NCBI RefSeq assembly: GCF_014127285.1
Contig: NZ_CP059901.1
Span: 496,001-560,000 of the forward strand
Direction of reading: 5' to 3'
Origin: Mumia sp. ZJ1417
GTDB lineage: Bacteria; Actinomycetota; Actinomycetes; Propionibacteriales; Nocardioidaceae
Length of the DNA: 64,000 nt
This document shows, piece after piece, positions 43,368-52,688 of the stretch (position 1 is the first letter of the stretch; each line of letters starts with the position of its first letter). The translations under genes and the position numbers were made by a program. Under the pieces are notes generated by a model. That model made no database searches. It was not told where the DNA came from and saw only the letters and a list, made by a program, of their open reading frames with translations.

Positions 43368-44639
43368 ATGACACAGACGATGACAACTCTCCCGGGCATG
43401 ACCCGCCGTACGTGGGCCGCGCTGCTGACCCTCGCCGGCGCGGCCTTCGCGACCGTGACCGTCGAGCTGCTCCCCGCCGGGCTCTTGCCCTCGATGGCCG
43501 ACGATCTCGGGGTCTCGCGGGGCAGCATCGGGCTGTTGGTGACGGCGTGGGCGCTGACGGTCGCCGCCCTGAGCCTCCCGCTGGAGCGGGCCACCCGCCG
43601 CCTGCCTCGTCGTGCGGTGATGCTCGGTGCGGTGGTGGTGAGCGCGGGGGCCGCGGTGCTCGCCGCGCTCGCCCCGGCGTACGGGCTGCTGGTCGTCGCA
43701 CGGATCGTCGCGGCTGCCGCCCACGGGCTCCTGTGGGCGCTGCTCGTCCCGTACGCGGCCTCGATCGTCGACGAACGGCACCTCGGCAAGGCGGTGTCGG
43801 TGGTCCTCGTCGGGCCGACCGCGGCGGGCATCGTGGGTGTACCGCTCGGCACGGCGGCAGCCGAGCTCGTCGGGTGGCGTGTGGTGCTCGTCGGCGCGGG
43901 CGTCCTCCTGGCCGTCGCCGCCGTCGCACTCGCGAAGGTGCTTCCTCGTGACACCGCCCCCGGCGCGAGTCCCGAGCCCACGGGCACCGCCTCGGCGGGC
44001 CGCGACCGCTCTCTCGTCCGCGTGGCCGTCACCGCGACCTTGAGTGCACTGCTGCTCGTCGGCCACTTCCAGGTGTTCACCTACGTCGGTCCGCTCGTGA
44101 CGCGGGTGGCCGGCATGGAGCCCTCGGCGCTCGGCGGCGTCCTCGCGCTCTTCGGGGCCACCGGAGCGCTTGGGCTCGCCATCGCCGGACCGCTGTCGGA
44201 CCGCTACCCGAGGGCCGCCCTCCCGGGGACCGCGATCGCCTTCGCGCTCACCGTGCTCGCCCTCACGGCGCTCGACACCAGCACCGCGGCCGCCCTGGTG
44301 GTCATCGCGGTCTGGGGAACGATGATCGGGCTGCTCCCGCCGATCTTCCAGGCGACGGTCATGCGGATCGCCTCGCCGGCGGCCCGCGGCGCCGCCGGGG
44401 CGGTCGTCGTCACCGCGCTCAACCTTGGGATCGCTGCGGGTGCCGCCTCCGGGGCCTGGCTGCTGGAGAACCGTGGCGCCGACGCCCTCGCCCCGGTCGC
44501 GGCAGTGATGATGACGGTGGCGGCGCTCGGTCTGACGATCAGTGCGGGTCGTGGCGCTCGATCGCGCGGACCTCGCCCCGACGGTGGTGCACCACGACCA
44601 GACCTGCAGCCGGCAAGGGATCGGCGTCGACCGCGCTAG
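43368..44639 (+). CDS. MFS transporter (drug/metabolite exporter type)
   Basis: 423 residues, 12 predicted helices. Motif A-like SLPLERATRRLPRRAVMLG between helices 2 and 3, DERHLGKAVSVVLVGPTAAGIVGVPLGTAA (helix 5 motif C-like Gly/Pro), and PLSDRYPRAALPG in the second half, as in DHA1 or arabinose-efflux family exporters. Under a MerR-type promoter, so likely induced by a drug or other effector. The last 101 bases overlap the 3' end of convergent mutT1 and give a Pro/Arg-rich tail of no evident function. Confidence 0.9.
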   Translation: MTQTMTTLPGMTRRTWAALLTLAGAAFATVTVELLPAGLLPSMADDLGVSRGSIGLLVTAWALTVAALSLPLERATRRLPRRAVMLGAVVVSAGAAVLAALAPAYGLLVVARIVAAAAHGLLWALLVPYAASIVDERHLGKAVSVVLVGPTAAGIVGVPLGTAAAELVGWRVVLVGAGVLLAVAAVALAKVLPRDTAPGASPEPTGTASAGRDRSLVRVAVTATLSALLLVGHFQVFTYVGPLVTRVAGMEPSALGGVLALFGATGALGLAIAGPLSDRYPRAALPGTAIAFALTVLALTALDTSTAAALVVIAVWGTMIGLLPPIFQATVMRIASPAARGAAGAVVVTALNLGIAAGAASGAWLLENRGADALAPVAAVMMTVAALGLTISAGRGARSRGPRPDGGAPRPDLQPARDRRRPR

Positions 44640-45456
44640 CGTCCACGCCGACCACCTCGAGCATCCGCGGAAGCACGGGGCGGTGGCCGCAGACGACGAC
44701 CGGTCGCTTGTGGTCGACGGCTTCGGCCATCGCCTCGGCGACCGGTCGCTTCTTTTCGGGACCACCCTCGCGGGGCTCGTCGAGGCGGTGGTCGAGCACG
44801 ATCGGCCGGTGCAGGGCATCGGCGTACGGACTGAGCGTGGCGGCGCACCGCAGGGCGGCGCTCGAGCGCAGGTGGTGCACCCCGTACGCCGCGAGCAGGG
44901 GGCGGAGCCCACGCGCCTCGTTCTTGCCCTCCGCGCTGAGCGGGCGGGCGAGCGGGTCCTTGCGCCATCGCTGGCGTGGCCGGGCGGTCGCGTGCCGGAC
45001 GACGAGCAGCGTGCGCGCATCGAGAGCCCCGGACGAGAGACGTTCGGCGAAGGCGTCGAGCACGCTGCGGTCGGAGTCGTACGAGAGTCGCTTGGCCGCC
45101 TTCGTGAGCGGGACCCACGCGACGCCGTCGATCTCCTTGTTGGGCTCGTACGCGTCGGCGTCGCCGCGCACCGCGGTGGCGGCCCAGTAGGCGACGTTCT
45201 TCATCCGGCCCGGCGCATACTCGTACTCGAGCTCGAGGAGCGGCACGCCGAGCCGCGCGGTCACGCCGGTCTCCTCCTCGACCTCGCGCACCGCGGTGAC
45301 AGGCCGCACCTCGCCCCGCTCGACAGTCCCCTTGGGCACCGTCCAGTCGTCGTGGCGCGGGCGGTGCACCAGCAGGACCTGCAGGTCCGTCGGCGAGCCT
45401 CCCGGCGCGGGGCGCCACACCAGGGCGCCGGCCGACCATCGGATCGGCCGGTTCAC
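44539..45456 (-). CDS. mutT1: Nudix hydrolase with histidine phosphatase domain (MutT1)
   Basis: 305 residues. Nudix domain about 5-135 with the box [22 protein letters not shown]; then a SixA-like phosphoglycerate mutase-type domain from about 148 with [20 protein letters not shown] and VVCGHRPVL. This two-domain layout equals mycobacterial MutT1 (Rv2985), which hydrolyses 8-oxo-dGTP and dinucleoside polyphosphates and is likewise next to ppk. GTG overlaps the ppk1 stop by GTGA. Removes oxidised nucleotides. Confidence 0.93.
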   Translation of the reverse strand: MNRPIRWSAGALVWRPAPGGSPTDLQVLLVHRPRHDDWTVPKGTVERGEVRPVTAVREVEEETGVTARLGVPLLELEYEYAPGRMKNVAYWAATAVRGDADAYEPNKEIDGVAWVPLTKAAKRLSYDSDRSVLDAFAERLSSGALDARTLLVVRHATARPRQRWRKDPLARPLSAEGKNEARGLRPLLAAYGVHHLRSSAALRCAATLSPYADALHRPIVLDHRLDEPREGGPEKKRPVAEAMAEAVDHKRPVVVCGHRPVLPRMLEVVGVDASAVDADPLPAAGLVVVHHRRGEVRAIERHDPH

Positions 45457-47657
45457 ACGAATCCGCCGACCGCGGGGTGGTCCTTCGCCTCGGCGCGTGC
45501 GCGGGCGCGCCGTGCGCGGGTGCGGTCGATCGTCTCCTGCTGGAGGTCGAGGAGAGGCCCCTCGGAGCTCGAACGCCGGGTCCAGGTGCCGTCGGGCCCG
45601 AGGTCCCACGCGTCCGTGGCGGGGTCCATCGCAAGGTCGAGCATCGCCCCGACCTCGGCGATGTGCTCCGGACGCCCGAGCTGCACGAGCACCTCCACGC
45701 GCCGGTCGAGGTTGCGGTGCATGAGGTCGGCGGACCCGATCCAGACCTGCGGGTCACCGCCGCCGGCGAACCAGAAGACGCGGCTGTGCTCGAGAAATCT
45801 CCCGAGCACGCTGCGGACGACGATGTTCTCGCTCATCCCCGGGACGCCGGGCCGCAGGGCGCAGATGCCGCGGACGAGCATCTGCACCCGCACCCCCGCC
45901 TGCGACGCGCGATAAAGGGCGTCGATGACCTCCTCGTCGACGATCGAGTTGACCTTGATCCGGATGTCGGCCGGTCGTCCCGCGCCGTGGTGGTCGATCT
46001 CCTGCTCGATGCGTTCGACGATCCCGGGGCGCAGGCGGGCGGGCGCGACGAGGAGCTGGCGGTACGACTCGCGCCGGGAGTAGCCGGACAGGTTGTTGAA
46101 GAGGTCCGTCAGGTCGTCGGCGATCTTCGTGTCGGTGGTGAGCAAGCCGTAGTCCTCGTACAGGCGTGCCGTCTTGGGGTTGTAGTTGCCGGTGCCGATG
46201 TGGGCGTAGCGGCGCAGCCCGTCGGGCTCGTCCCGTACGACCAGGCACAGCTTGCAGTGGGTCTTGAGCCCGAGCAGCCCGTAGACGACGTGGCAGCCCG
46301 CCCGCTCGAGCTTGCGGGCCCACCGGATGTTGGCCTGCTCGTCGAAGCGCGCCTTGATCTCGACCAGCACGAGCACCTGCTTGCCGGCACGGGCGGCGTC
46401 GACGAGCGAGTCGATGATCGGCGAGTCACCGGAGGTGCGATAGAGCGTCTGCTTGATCGCGAGCACCTGCGGGTCGGCGGCCGCCTGCTCGACGAAGCGC
46501 TGAACGCTCGTGGCGAAGGAGTCGTAGGGGTGGTGGACCAGGACGTCGCGCTCGCGCAGCGCGGCGAACATGTCGACCGGGCTCGCCGACTCCACCTCGG
46601 CGAGATCGGGGTGGGTCGTCGGCACGAACGGCTCGTACTGCAGCTCGGGCCGATCGAGGTCGGCGATCTGGTGCAGGCTCGCGAGGTCGAGCGGCGCCGG
46701 CAGCGCGAACACCTCGTCGGGGCTGATGTCGAGCTCGGTAACCAGCAGCTCGCGCACGTGCTCATCCATCGTGTCCTCGACCTCGAGACGCACCGGCGGC
46801 CCGAACTTGCGGCGCAACAGCTCCTGCTCGAGGGCCTTGAGGAGGTTCTCGGCGTCGTCCTCCTCGACCTCGAGGTCCTCGTTGCGGGTCACGCGGAACG
46901 AGTGGTGGGCGAGGATCTCCATCCCGGGGAAGAGCGCGTCGAGGTGCGCCGCGATGACCTCCTCGAGCGGGACGAAGCGCTGCGGGCCGACCTCGAGCCA
47001 GCGGTCGAAGATCGGCGGGACCTTCACGCGCGCGAAGTGGGACTTGCCGGTGACCGGGTTGCGCATCATGACCGCGAGGTTGAGCGAGAGCCCGGAGATG
47101 TACGGGAACGGGTGCGCGGGGTCGACGGCCAGCGGGGTCAGGACGGGGAACACGCGCTCGCGGAAGACCTGCCCCACGCCCTTGCGCTCGTCGGCGTCGA
47201 GGTCGTCCCAGTGCAGGAGTGCGATCCCGTGCCCGTCGAGCTCGCGCCGCAGGGTATCGGTGAGCAGCGCGCCCTGGCGCAGCATGAGGTCACGGCTCGT
47301 CTCGAGGCTGGCCGACCACACCTCGCGCGGTTGGATGCCGCTGGCGCGACGGGAGGCCAGCCCTGTGGCGATGCGTCGCTTGAGGCCTGCGATGCGGACC
47401 ATGAAGAACTCGTCGAGGTTGCCGGAGAAGATCGCCGTGAAGCGGATGCGCTCGAGCAGCGGCACCGTCTGGTCCTCGGCGAGCTCGAGCACGCGCTCGT
47501 TGAAGGCCAGCCAGGAGAGCTCGCGGTCACTGAACCGGTCGTCGGGCAGGTCTCCCGTGACGGCCTCGTACGGCGGGTCCACATCGAAGGAGTCCGGTGA
47601 GCGTGGGTGCTCCTCGGTGGCGGTCGCGACGCTGGTGGTGGCGAGATCTTCGGCCAT
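45453..47657 (-). CDS. ppk1: Polyphosphate kinase 1
   Basis: 734 residues. N-domain [47 protein letters not shown]-type active site with [24 protein letters not shown] carrying the phosphorylated His, [38 protein letters not shown] and C-terminal [17 protein letters not shown]. Makes polyP from ATP reversibly. ATG 47657 preferred; a longer in-frame TTG exists at 47678. A tandem 11-bp PHO-box-like repeat lies 23 bases upstream. Coupled with mutT1 as in mycobacteria. Confidence 0.97.
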   Translation of the reverse strand: MAEDLATTSVATATEEHPRSPDSFDVDPPYEAVTGDLPDDRFSDRELSWLAFNERVLELAEDQTVPLLERIRFTAIFSGNLDEFFMVRIAGLKRRIATGLASRRASGIQPREVWSASLETSRDLMLRQGALLTDTLRRELDGHGIALLHWDDLDADERKGVGQVFRERVFPVLTPLAVDPAHPFPYISGLSLNLAVMMRNPVTGKSHFARVKVPPIFDRWLEVGPQRFVPLEEVIAAHLDALFPGMEILAHHSFRVTRNEDLEVEEDDAENLLKALEQELLRRKFGPPVRLEVEDTMDEHVRELLVTELDISPDEVFALPAPLDLASLHQIADLDRPELQYEPFVPTTHPDLAEVESASPVDMFAALRERDVLVHHPYDSFATSVQRFVEQAAADPQVLAIKQTLYRTSGDSPIIDSLVDAARAGKQVLVLVEIKARFDEQANIRWARKLERAGCHVVYGLLGLKTHCKLCLVVRDEPDGLRRYAHIGTGNYNPKTARLYEDYGLLTTDTKIADDLTDLFNNLSGYSRRESYRQLLVAPARLRPGIVERIEQEIDHHGAGRPADIRIKVNSIVDEEVIDALYRASQAGVRVQMLVRGICALRPGVPGMSENIVVRSVLGRFLEHSRVFWFAGGGDPQVWIGSADLMHRNLDRRVEVLVQLGRPEHIAEVGAMLDLAMDPATDAWDLGPDGTWTRRSSSEGPLLDLQQETIDRTRARRARARAEAKDHPAVGGFV

Positions 47658-47679
47658 GACGGCATCGTGCCACGGCAAA

Positions 47680-47701
47680 GTGACCTACGGGTGACCTACG
47701 A
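47680..47701 (-). promoter_or_regulatory. PHO-box-like tandem repeat of ppk1
   Basis: GTGACCTACGG at 47680-47690 and GTGACCTACGA at 47691-47701; on the minus strand each reads with the GGTCAC core at 11-bp period. This matches PHO direct repeat spacing and the TCAC core, but diverges from GTTCACC more than the pstS site does. It precedes the ppk1 start by 22 bases. Confidence 0.65.
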
Positions 47702-47742
47702 ACGACCGGCCGCCGAGGGGTGCGATCGGCTACCGTACCGCC

Positions 47743-48795
47743 GTGACCTCCACCACATCCGTCAAGGGAGCCGCGCTGCGCGCCGCCTTCCGTCTGCCTG
47801 CGCCGGTGATCGCCAGGCTCGCCGGTGCGCCGGTCACCCGCCGTCACCGCACCCTCGACCCGCAGATGCGGCTGCTGCTGACCCTGCAGGCGCTCGAGGG
47901 GCCGGCCGCGGAGTCCGTGCCGATCCCGCACGGGCGCCGCATCATCCGCGCAAGTGCAGCCATGGCCGGTGGGGCGCTCCCGATCGGCTCGGTGCACGAC
48001 CGGACGATCGACGGACCCGGCGGGCCGCTCCCGCTGCGTCTCTACGCGCCGCGTGGGGTCACCGGGACGGCGCCGGCGCTCGTGTTCTTCCACGGTGGCG
48101 GCTGGATCTACGGCGACCTCGAGAGCCACGACGCGATGTGCCGGTTCCTCGCCGAGCAGGCGGGGGTCCGGGTCGTCGCGGTCGACTACCGCCTCGCGCC
48201 CGAGCACCCGTTTCCCGCTGCGCCCGACGACTGCCTCGCGGCGTACGACTGGGTGCTCGCGCACGCCGACGCGCTGGGGATCGACCGGCACCGCGTCGCG
48301 GTCGGCGGTGACTCCGCGGGCGGCAACCTCGCGACCGTCGTCGCCCAGCAGGTCGTCGGTCGTACGGAGCAGCCGGCGGGCGTCGTCCCTCCGGCGTACC
48401 AGCTGCTGATCTATCCCGCCGTCGACTTCGTCGAGAAGCGTCCGAGTCGTACGGAGATGGAGACCGGGTTCTTCCTCACCGGCGGCTTCATCGACCTCTC
48501 GTCCGACAGCTACACCGCGTCCGCGCCGGATCCGGCCGACCCGCGGCTCTCTCCGCTGTACGGCAAGCTCGAGGGTCTTCCGCCGGCCTACGTCGTCACC
48601 GCCGGGTTCGACCCGCTGCTCGACGAGGGCGAGGCGTACGCCGAGGCGATGCGCGCCGCCGGTGTCGAGGTGACGTACGTCTGCGAGGACGGGCTGATCC
48701 ACTCCTTCGCCAACATGGTCGCCCTCGGCACGGCTGCCCCTGCGGCGATGCGCCGCGCGGCTCGCGCACTGCGCCGCGGACTCCACCGGAGCTGA
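47743..48795 (+). CDS. Alpha/beta hydrolase fold-3 esterase (HSL/NlhH type)
   Basis: 350 residues. HGGGWIYGDLESHDAMCR with HGGG oxyanion motif, VDYRLAPEHPFPAAPDDC, nucleophile elbow VGGDSAGGN, GFDPLLDEGEAYAEAM with catalytic Asp and LIHSFANM with His. Hydrolyses short acyl esters, in the cytoplasm as no signal is seen. GTG start at 47743. Divergent from ppk1 over 85 bases that contain the PHO-box-like repeat. Confidence 0.92.
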   Translation: MTSTTSVKGAALRAAFRLPAPVIARLAGAPVTRRHRTLDPQMRLLLTLQALEGPAAESVPIPHGRRIIRASAAMAGGALPIGSVHDRTIDGPGGPLPLRLYAPRGVTGTAPALVFFHGGGWIYGDLESHDAMCRFLAEQAGVRVVAVDYRLAPEHPFPAAPDDCLAAYDWVLAHADALGIDRHRVAVGGDSAGGNLATVVAQQVVGRTEQPAGVVPPAYQLLIYPAVDFVEKRPSRTEMETGFFLTGGFIDLSSDSYTASAPDPADPRLSPLYGKLEGLPPAYVVTAGFDPLLDEGEAYAEAMRAAGVEVTYVCEDGLIHSFANMVALGTAAPAAMRRAARALRRGLHRS

Positions 48796-48827
48796 GCATG
48801 TTTGGCTCGCGCTGACACGCTGGAGGC

Positions 48828-49472
48828 ATGACCGCCACCACGACCGCACCGTTGACCGTCCGCCCCGCGGGCATCGTCGACGTCACGAGCGCAGCCCGTC
48901 TGCTCGAGTCGTCAGCACCTGAGATCGACGTCGACGGCGACGGGTTTCCGGACGGTCCTGCCGACCCTGAGGTCGCCGCGTCGGTGGCCCGGATGGCGCT
49001 GAGCCACGTCGTCCTGCAGCACGGTCAGCTCTGGGTCGCCGAGCGCAACGGGGTCCTGGAGGCCGCGTCGGTGTGGATGCCGGCGGTCGAGACCGGTGCG
49101 GGGGACGGGCTGCGCGACGTCCTGCTCCGCGAGCTGCACGGTCCCTCGCTCGCCGCGGCGCTCGACCCCGGCGCCGAGGTCCGCGCTGCGCTGGCAGGGG
49201 CGTCGCTCGAGGTGGCGGCCCTCCTCGAGCGGATCGATCCCGAGCAGATCCTCAGCGGTCTGGGGGTGGCGCAGCACGTCTCGCGTCTTGCGGCGCCTGC
49301 CGTCATGCGGGCGACCATCATGCCCGCGCTGGAAGCACTCGATGGCGGTGTCGCCGCCGCGGCCTCGCTCGAGCCGGAGCGCGTCGCTGTGCTCGAGTCC
49401 GCAGGCTTCGTCGGCGTCGGGACGGTCGACGTCGGTGCCGGGCACCAGCTCTGGGTCGGGCGCGCGGCCTGA
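48828..49472 (+). CDS. GNAT-family N-acetyltransferase-like protein
   Basis: 214 residues. Begins VRPAGIVDVTSAARLL and LWVAERNGVLEAASVWM, the first half of the acetyltransferase fold; the acetyl-CoA loop is not clear, and the C-terminal SLEPERVAVLESAGFVGVGTVDVGAGHQLWVGR matches the last two strands. Shorter linker helices in the middle suggest an actinobacterial variant. Substrate unknown. Convergent with mshD, seven bases between stops. Confidence 0.72.
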   Translation: MTATTTAPLTVRPAGIVDVTSAARLLESSAPEIDVDGDGFPDGPADPEVAASVARMALSHVVLQHGQLWVAERNGVLEAASVWMPAVETGAGDGLRDVLLRELHGPSLAAALDPGAEVRAALAGASLEVAALLERIDPEQILSGLGVAQHVSRLAAPAVMRATIMPALEALDGGVAAAASLEPERVAVLESAGFVGVGTVDVGAGHQLWVGRAA

Positions 49473-49479
49473 CCGGTTG

Positions 49480-50301
49480 TCAGGCGCGTTCGTAGAGGAC
49501 GTCGCGCGCGCTCTCGCTGAACCCGAGCCCTTCGTACGTGGCGAGGGCGGGCACGTTGTCACCCTCCACATAGAGGTCGACGCGTTCCACGCCCAGGCTC
49601 ACGAGGTGGTGCAGCCCGCGCAGCGTCAGCGCCTTGCCGAGGCCGAGCCCCTGCGCGGACGGGTCCACACCGACGACGTAGACCTCGCCGACTCCGTCCT
49701 CGACCTTCGTCCAGTGGAATCCGACGATCGCGCCGTCGCGCTCGGCCACGAAGAGCCCGGCCGGGTCGAACCACGGCTGCGCCATGCGCGCCCGCAGGTC
49801 GGCGAGGTCCATCGCCCCTTGCTCGGGGTGGCCAGCGAACGCGCGGGCGTTCACCGCGACGAGCGGCTCGGCGTCGTCGTCGCGCCACGTGCGGAGCGTG
49901 ACCGCGTCGAGCGTGCGCTCGTCCGGCAGCGGCAGCGCGGCGTCCCGCGACAGGACGAGGAGAGTGCGGACGGCTTCGAGGCCCGTCGTAAGGGCGAGGT
50001 GCTGAGCCCCGGGAAGGTCGCCGTGGGCCCAGAAGCGTGACTCGCCCGCGTCGAGGACGGTGTCGAGGAGCCCGCGTCCGAGTCCGTGACGGCGGTGGCC
50101 GGGGGCGACGAAGAGCTCGACCGGCGCGTCACCCGCGGCGTACGCGGCCGCGACGAGCGCGCCGTCCTGCTCGACCGTACGGTCGACGCGCGGCGGCTCA
50201 CCGGCGGCGATCGCGATCCGGCTCGCCTCGTTGAGCGGGGAGACGCCGTCGACGTCCGCGACTCGTTCGGCGAGGGCGATCCGTGGGTCGGGGATGCTCA
50301 T
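49480..50301 (-). CDS. mshD: Mycothiol synthase
   Basis: 273 residues with two tandem GNAT domains. The N-domain is degenerate (ELFVAPGHRRHGLGRGLLDTVL keeps a CoA loop) and the C-domain is complete (GVGEVYVVGVDPSAQGLGLGKALTLRGLHHL, YVEGDNVPALATYEGLGF), as in MshD of mycobacteria and Streptomyces. Acetylates Cys-GlcN-Ins with acetyl-CoA as the last step of mycothiol. ATGA overlap with the carboxyltransferase gene upstream. Near glnR as in mycobacteria. Confidence 0.95.
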   Translation of the reverse strand: MSIPDPRIALAERVADVDGVSPLNEASRIAIAAGEPPRVDRTVEQDGALVAAAYAAGDAPVELFVAPGHRRHGLGRGLLDTVLDAGESRFWAHGDLPGAQHLALTTGLEAVRTLLVLSRDAALPLPDERTLDAVTLRTWRDDDAEPLVAVNARAFAGHPEQGAMDLADLRARMAQPWFDPAGLFVAERDGAIVGFHWTKVEDGVGEVYVVGVDPSAQGLGLGKALTLRGLHHLVSLGVERVDLYVEGDNVPALATYEGLGFSESARDVLYERA

Positions 50302-51800
50302 CGCCCACCTCCCGGGACGTCATCCGAACGGTGGGCGGTAGGCCTCGCTACGTATGACGTCCCGGAGGAGGACTCCGTACGGAGCCGTCTGATCTGGGTC
50401 GCAGCCTCGGCGGCGACGGCACGCGCGAGTCCGGCCGGGTCGTCGTCGTCGTCTGCCTCCTCCGGGACGAGGACGTGCACGGTGCCGGCGACGAACAGGT
50501 CTGCCGCCGACACTCGCTGCGCCGCCGCCATCTCAGCGGCGTGGTCGGCGTCGCCGTGGACGATCGCCGAGGCGCCTTCGGGAGGCAGCGGCGAGAGCCA
50601 CGCGTTCTGGGTGGCCACGACGACGTCGGCGGGGAAGAGCGCGAGCGCGCCGCCGCCGCACCCTTCGCCGAGCAGCACCGCGACCGTCGGGACGGTCATC
50701 GTGGACATGGAGGCGATGCAGCGCGCGATCTCCCCGGCGAGGGCGCCCTCCTCGGCCGCCTTGGACAGCTCGGCGCCGGGGGTGTCGATCACCGAGACGA
50801 GGGGGAGGCCGAGCTCGTTGGCCAGCCGCATGCCGCGGCGCGCCTCACGCAGCGCCGCGGGTCCCATGGGAGAGCGGGACTGCGCCTTGCGGTCTTGGCC
50901 GACCACGACGCACGGCTCGCCGTCGAGCCGGGTGAGGGCGACGATCATGGCGCTGTCGCGCTCACCCTCGTCCGTCCCCTGGAGCCGGATCGTGTCCTCG
51001 CCGCCGACCCGCAGCACGTCGCGTACGCCGGCGCGGTCGGTCCCGCGGGTGCGCTCGATCGCCTCCCAGGTCGACAGGCTCGGCCCGTCTGCGGGTTTCC
51101 TGCGCGCCAGTGTCGGCGGCTTCGGGGGATCGATGAGGATGCCGAGCGTCCTGTCGACGAGCGCAGGGAGGTCCTCCGCGGAGACGACGGCGTCGATGAT
51201 GCCGTGCGCGACGAGGTTCTCGGCGGTCTGCACGCCTTCGGGGAACGGGTGGTGATGGAGCACTTCGTAGACCTTCGGGCCGAGGAACCCCACCAGCGCG
51301 CCGGGCTCGGCGACGGTGACGTGGCCGAGAGAGCCCCACGAGGCGAACACGCCGCCGGTGGTCGGGTGCCCGAGGTGTACGAGGTACGGCAGGCCGGCGG
51401 CCTTGTGCGACATGATCGCCCGCGAGATGTCGACCATGCGGACGAAGGCGGGCGTGCCCTCCTGCATGCGGGTGCCACCGGACGCCGTCGTCGCGAGGAC
51501 GGGGATGCGCTCCGTGGTCGCGCGTCGTACGGCCGAGACGATCCGCCGCGCGGCTTCCTCGCCGATGGAGCCCGCGAGGAAGCGGAACTCGCTCGCGACC
51601 ACCGCGACCGGCCGCCCCCGCACGGTGGCGCGACCGGTGATCACGGACTCGTCGCGGCCCGAGCGCTCAGCGGCTCGGGCGAGCTCGCGCTGATAGCTCT
51701 GCGGCCAGCGCGACACGTCGATCGGTGCGTCCCAGGAGACGAACGAGTCGGCGTCGAGGACGTGCTCGATCAGGTCGGACGCCGTACGGCGGGCGCTCAT
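50298..51800 (-). CDS. Acetyl/propionyl-CoA carboxylase carboxyltransferase (AccD3-like)
   Basis: 500 residues; N-half is the beta-like and C-half the alpha-like crotonase domain of biotin-dependent carboxyltransferase. SEFRFLAGSIGEEAARRIV, TTASGGTRMQEGTPAFVRMVDISRA and GGVFASWGSLGHVTVAEPGALVGFLGP match the AccD site; LPLVSVIDTPGAELSKAAEEGALAGEIARCIASMS and LGEGCGGGALALFPAD the alpha part. Moves carboxyl from biotin to acyl-CoA; lacks the AccD zinc ribbon. It needs biotin carboxylase/BCCP from elsewhere. GAGAGGAC precedes the ATG. Confidence 0.9.
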   Translation of the reverse strand: MSARRTASDLIEHVLDADSFVSWDAPIDVSRWPQSYQRELARAAERSGRDESVITGRATVRGRPVAVVASEFRFLAGSIGEEAARRIVSAVRRATTERIPVLATTASGGTRMQEGTPAFVRMVDISRAIMSHKAAGLPYLVHLGHPTTGGVFASWGSLGHVTVAEPGALVGFLGPKVYEVLHHHPFPEGVQTAENLVAHGIIDAVVSAEDLPALVDRTLGILIDPPKPPTLARRKPADGPSLSTWEAIERTRGTDRAGVRDVLRVGGEDTIRLQGTDEGERDSAMIVALTRLDGEPCVVVGQDRKAQSRSPMGPAALREARRGMRLANELGLPLVSVIDTPGAELSKAAEEGALAGEIARCIASMSTMTVPTVAVLLGEGCGGGALALFPADVVVATQNAWLSPLPPEGASAIVHGDADHAAEMAAAQRVSAADLFVAGTVHVLVPEEADDDDDPAGLARAVAAEAATQIRRLRTESSSGTSYVARPTAHRSDDVPGGGR

Positions 51801-51852
51801 GGACGGTCCTCTCGGGCGCGATGGATCGGTTGGTTCGATCCAAGCACAGCCC

Positions 51853-52611
51853 TCAGCGGCGCGAGAAGGCGTTCGGCGCCGGCGCCCGGTCGGCGTCGTC
51901 TGTCTCCTCCGAGGCGCCGGCCTCACGCCGGTCACGCGCCTGCGCGACGAACCGGTAGCCGACGTTGCGGACGGTGCCGATGAGCGTCTCGTTGTCCGGG
52001 CCGAGCTTGGCCCGCAGTCGCCGTACGTGGACGTCGACCGTACGGGTGCCGCCGAAGTAGTCGTAGCCCCAGACCTCCTGCAGTAGCTGCTGGCGCGTGA
52101 ACACGCGGCCGGGGTGCTGCGCGAGGAACTTGAGGAGCTCGAACTCTTTGAACGTCAGGTCGAGGGAGCGGCCATCGAGGCGTGCGGTGTAGGTGACGTC
52201 GTCGACGGTGAGGCCGCCGGACTTGATGACGTGGGCGTCGGGGTCGGTCCCGGCCTCGGCGGAGACGCGGCCGATGGCGAGACGCAGACGGGCCTCGACC
52301 TCTGCGGGGCCTGCGGTGGTGAGCAGGACGTCGTCCATGCCCCAGTCGGCGGCCACGACCGCAAGGCCACCCTCGGTGACGATCAGGACGAGCGGCGCGT
52401 CGACGCCGGTGGTGCGGAGGAGCCGGGTGAGTCCGCGCGCCTGAGCGAGGTCGGCACGCCCGTCGATGAGGACGGCGTCGCACGAGGGTGCGTCGAGGAG
52501 GGCGCTGGCGTCAGGAGGAAGGATCTTGACGTGATGGGGAAGGAGCGCGAGGGCAGGAAGTACTTCGATGGACGACTGCGTACTCGGCGTCAGCAGGAGC
52601 AAGGTGGACAT
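51853..52611 (-). CDS. glnR: Nitrogen response regulator GlnR
   Basis: 252 residues. Atypical OmpR-type receiver: [30 protein letters not shown] with unphosphorylated Asp50, [40 protein letters not shown], as in Streptomyces and mycobacterial GlnR; then winged-helix DNA binding with [53 protein letters not shown]. Controls nitrogen assimilation. The 20-residue Arg/Glu-rich C-tail is extra. A terminator-like hairpin sits in its leader. Confidence 0.95.
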   Translation of the reverse strand: MSTLLLLTPSTQSSIEVLPALALLPHHVKILPPDASALLDAPSCDAVLIDGRADLAQARGLTRLLRTTGVDAPLVLIVTEGGLAVVAADWGMDDVLLTTAGPAEVEARLRLAIGRVSAEAGTDPDAHVIKSGGLTVDDVTYTARLDGRSLDLTFKEFELLKFLAQHPGRVFTRQQLLQEVWGYDYFGGTRTVDVHVRRLRAKLGPDNETLIGTVRNVGYRFVAQARDRREAGASEETDDADRAPAPNAFSRR

Positions 52612-52638
52612 CGCGGAACCCTTCTGCGGATACAAAGA

Positions 52639-52664
52639 AAGCCCAGGGCTGTGCCCAGGGCTTC
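52639..52664 (-). promoter_or_regulatory. Terminator-like hairpin in the glnR leader
   Basis: On the minus strand AAGCCC-T-GGGC pairs with GCCC-T-GGGCTT around ACA, followed by TCTTTGT. It is 28 bases upstream of the glnR ATG. If transcription begins further upstream (a -10-like TAGCCT is at 52683-52688 on this strand), it could attenuate glnR; otherwise it ends opposing or upstream transcripts. Confidence 0.55.
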
Positions 52665-52688
52665 ATTGCTTGCTCCACAATAGGCTAC

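Noticed and set aside
45477-47600. 707-residue rightward frame
   Set aside because: Antisense to ppk1 with the repetitive composition of shadow frames.
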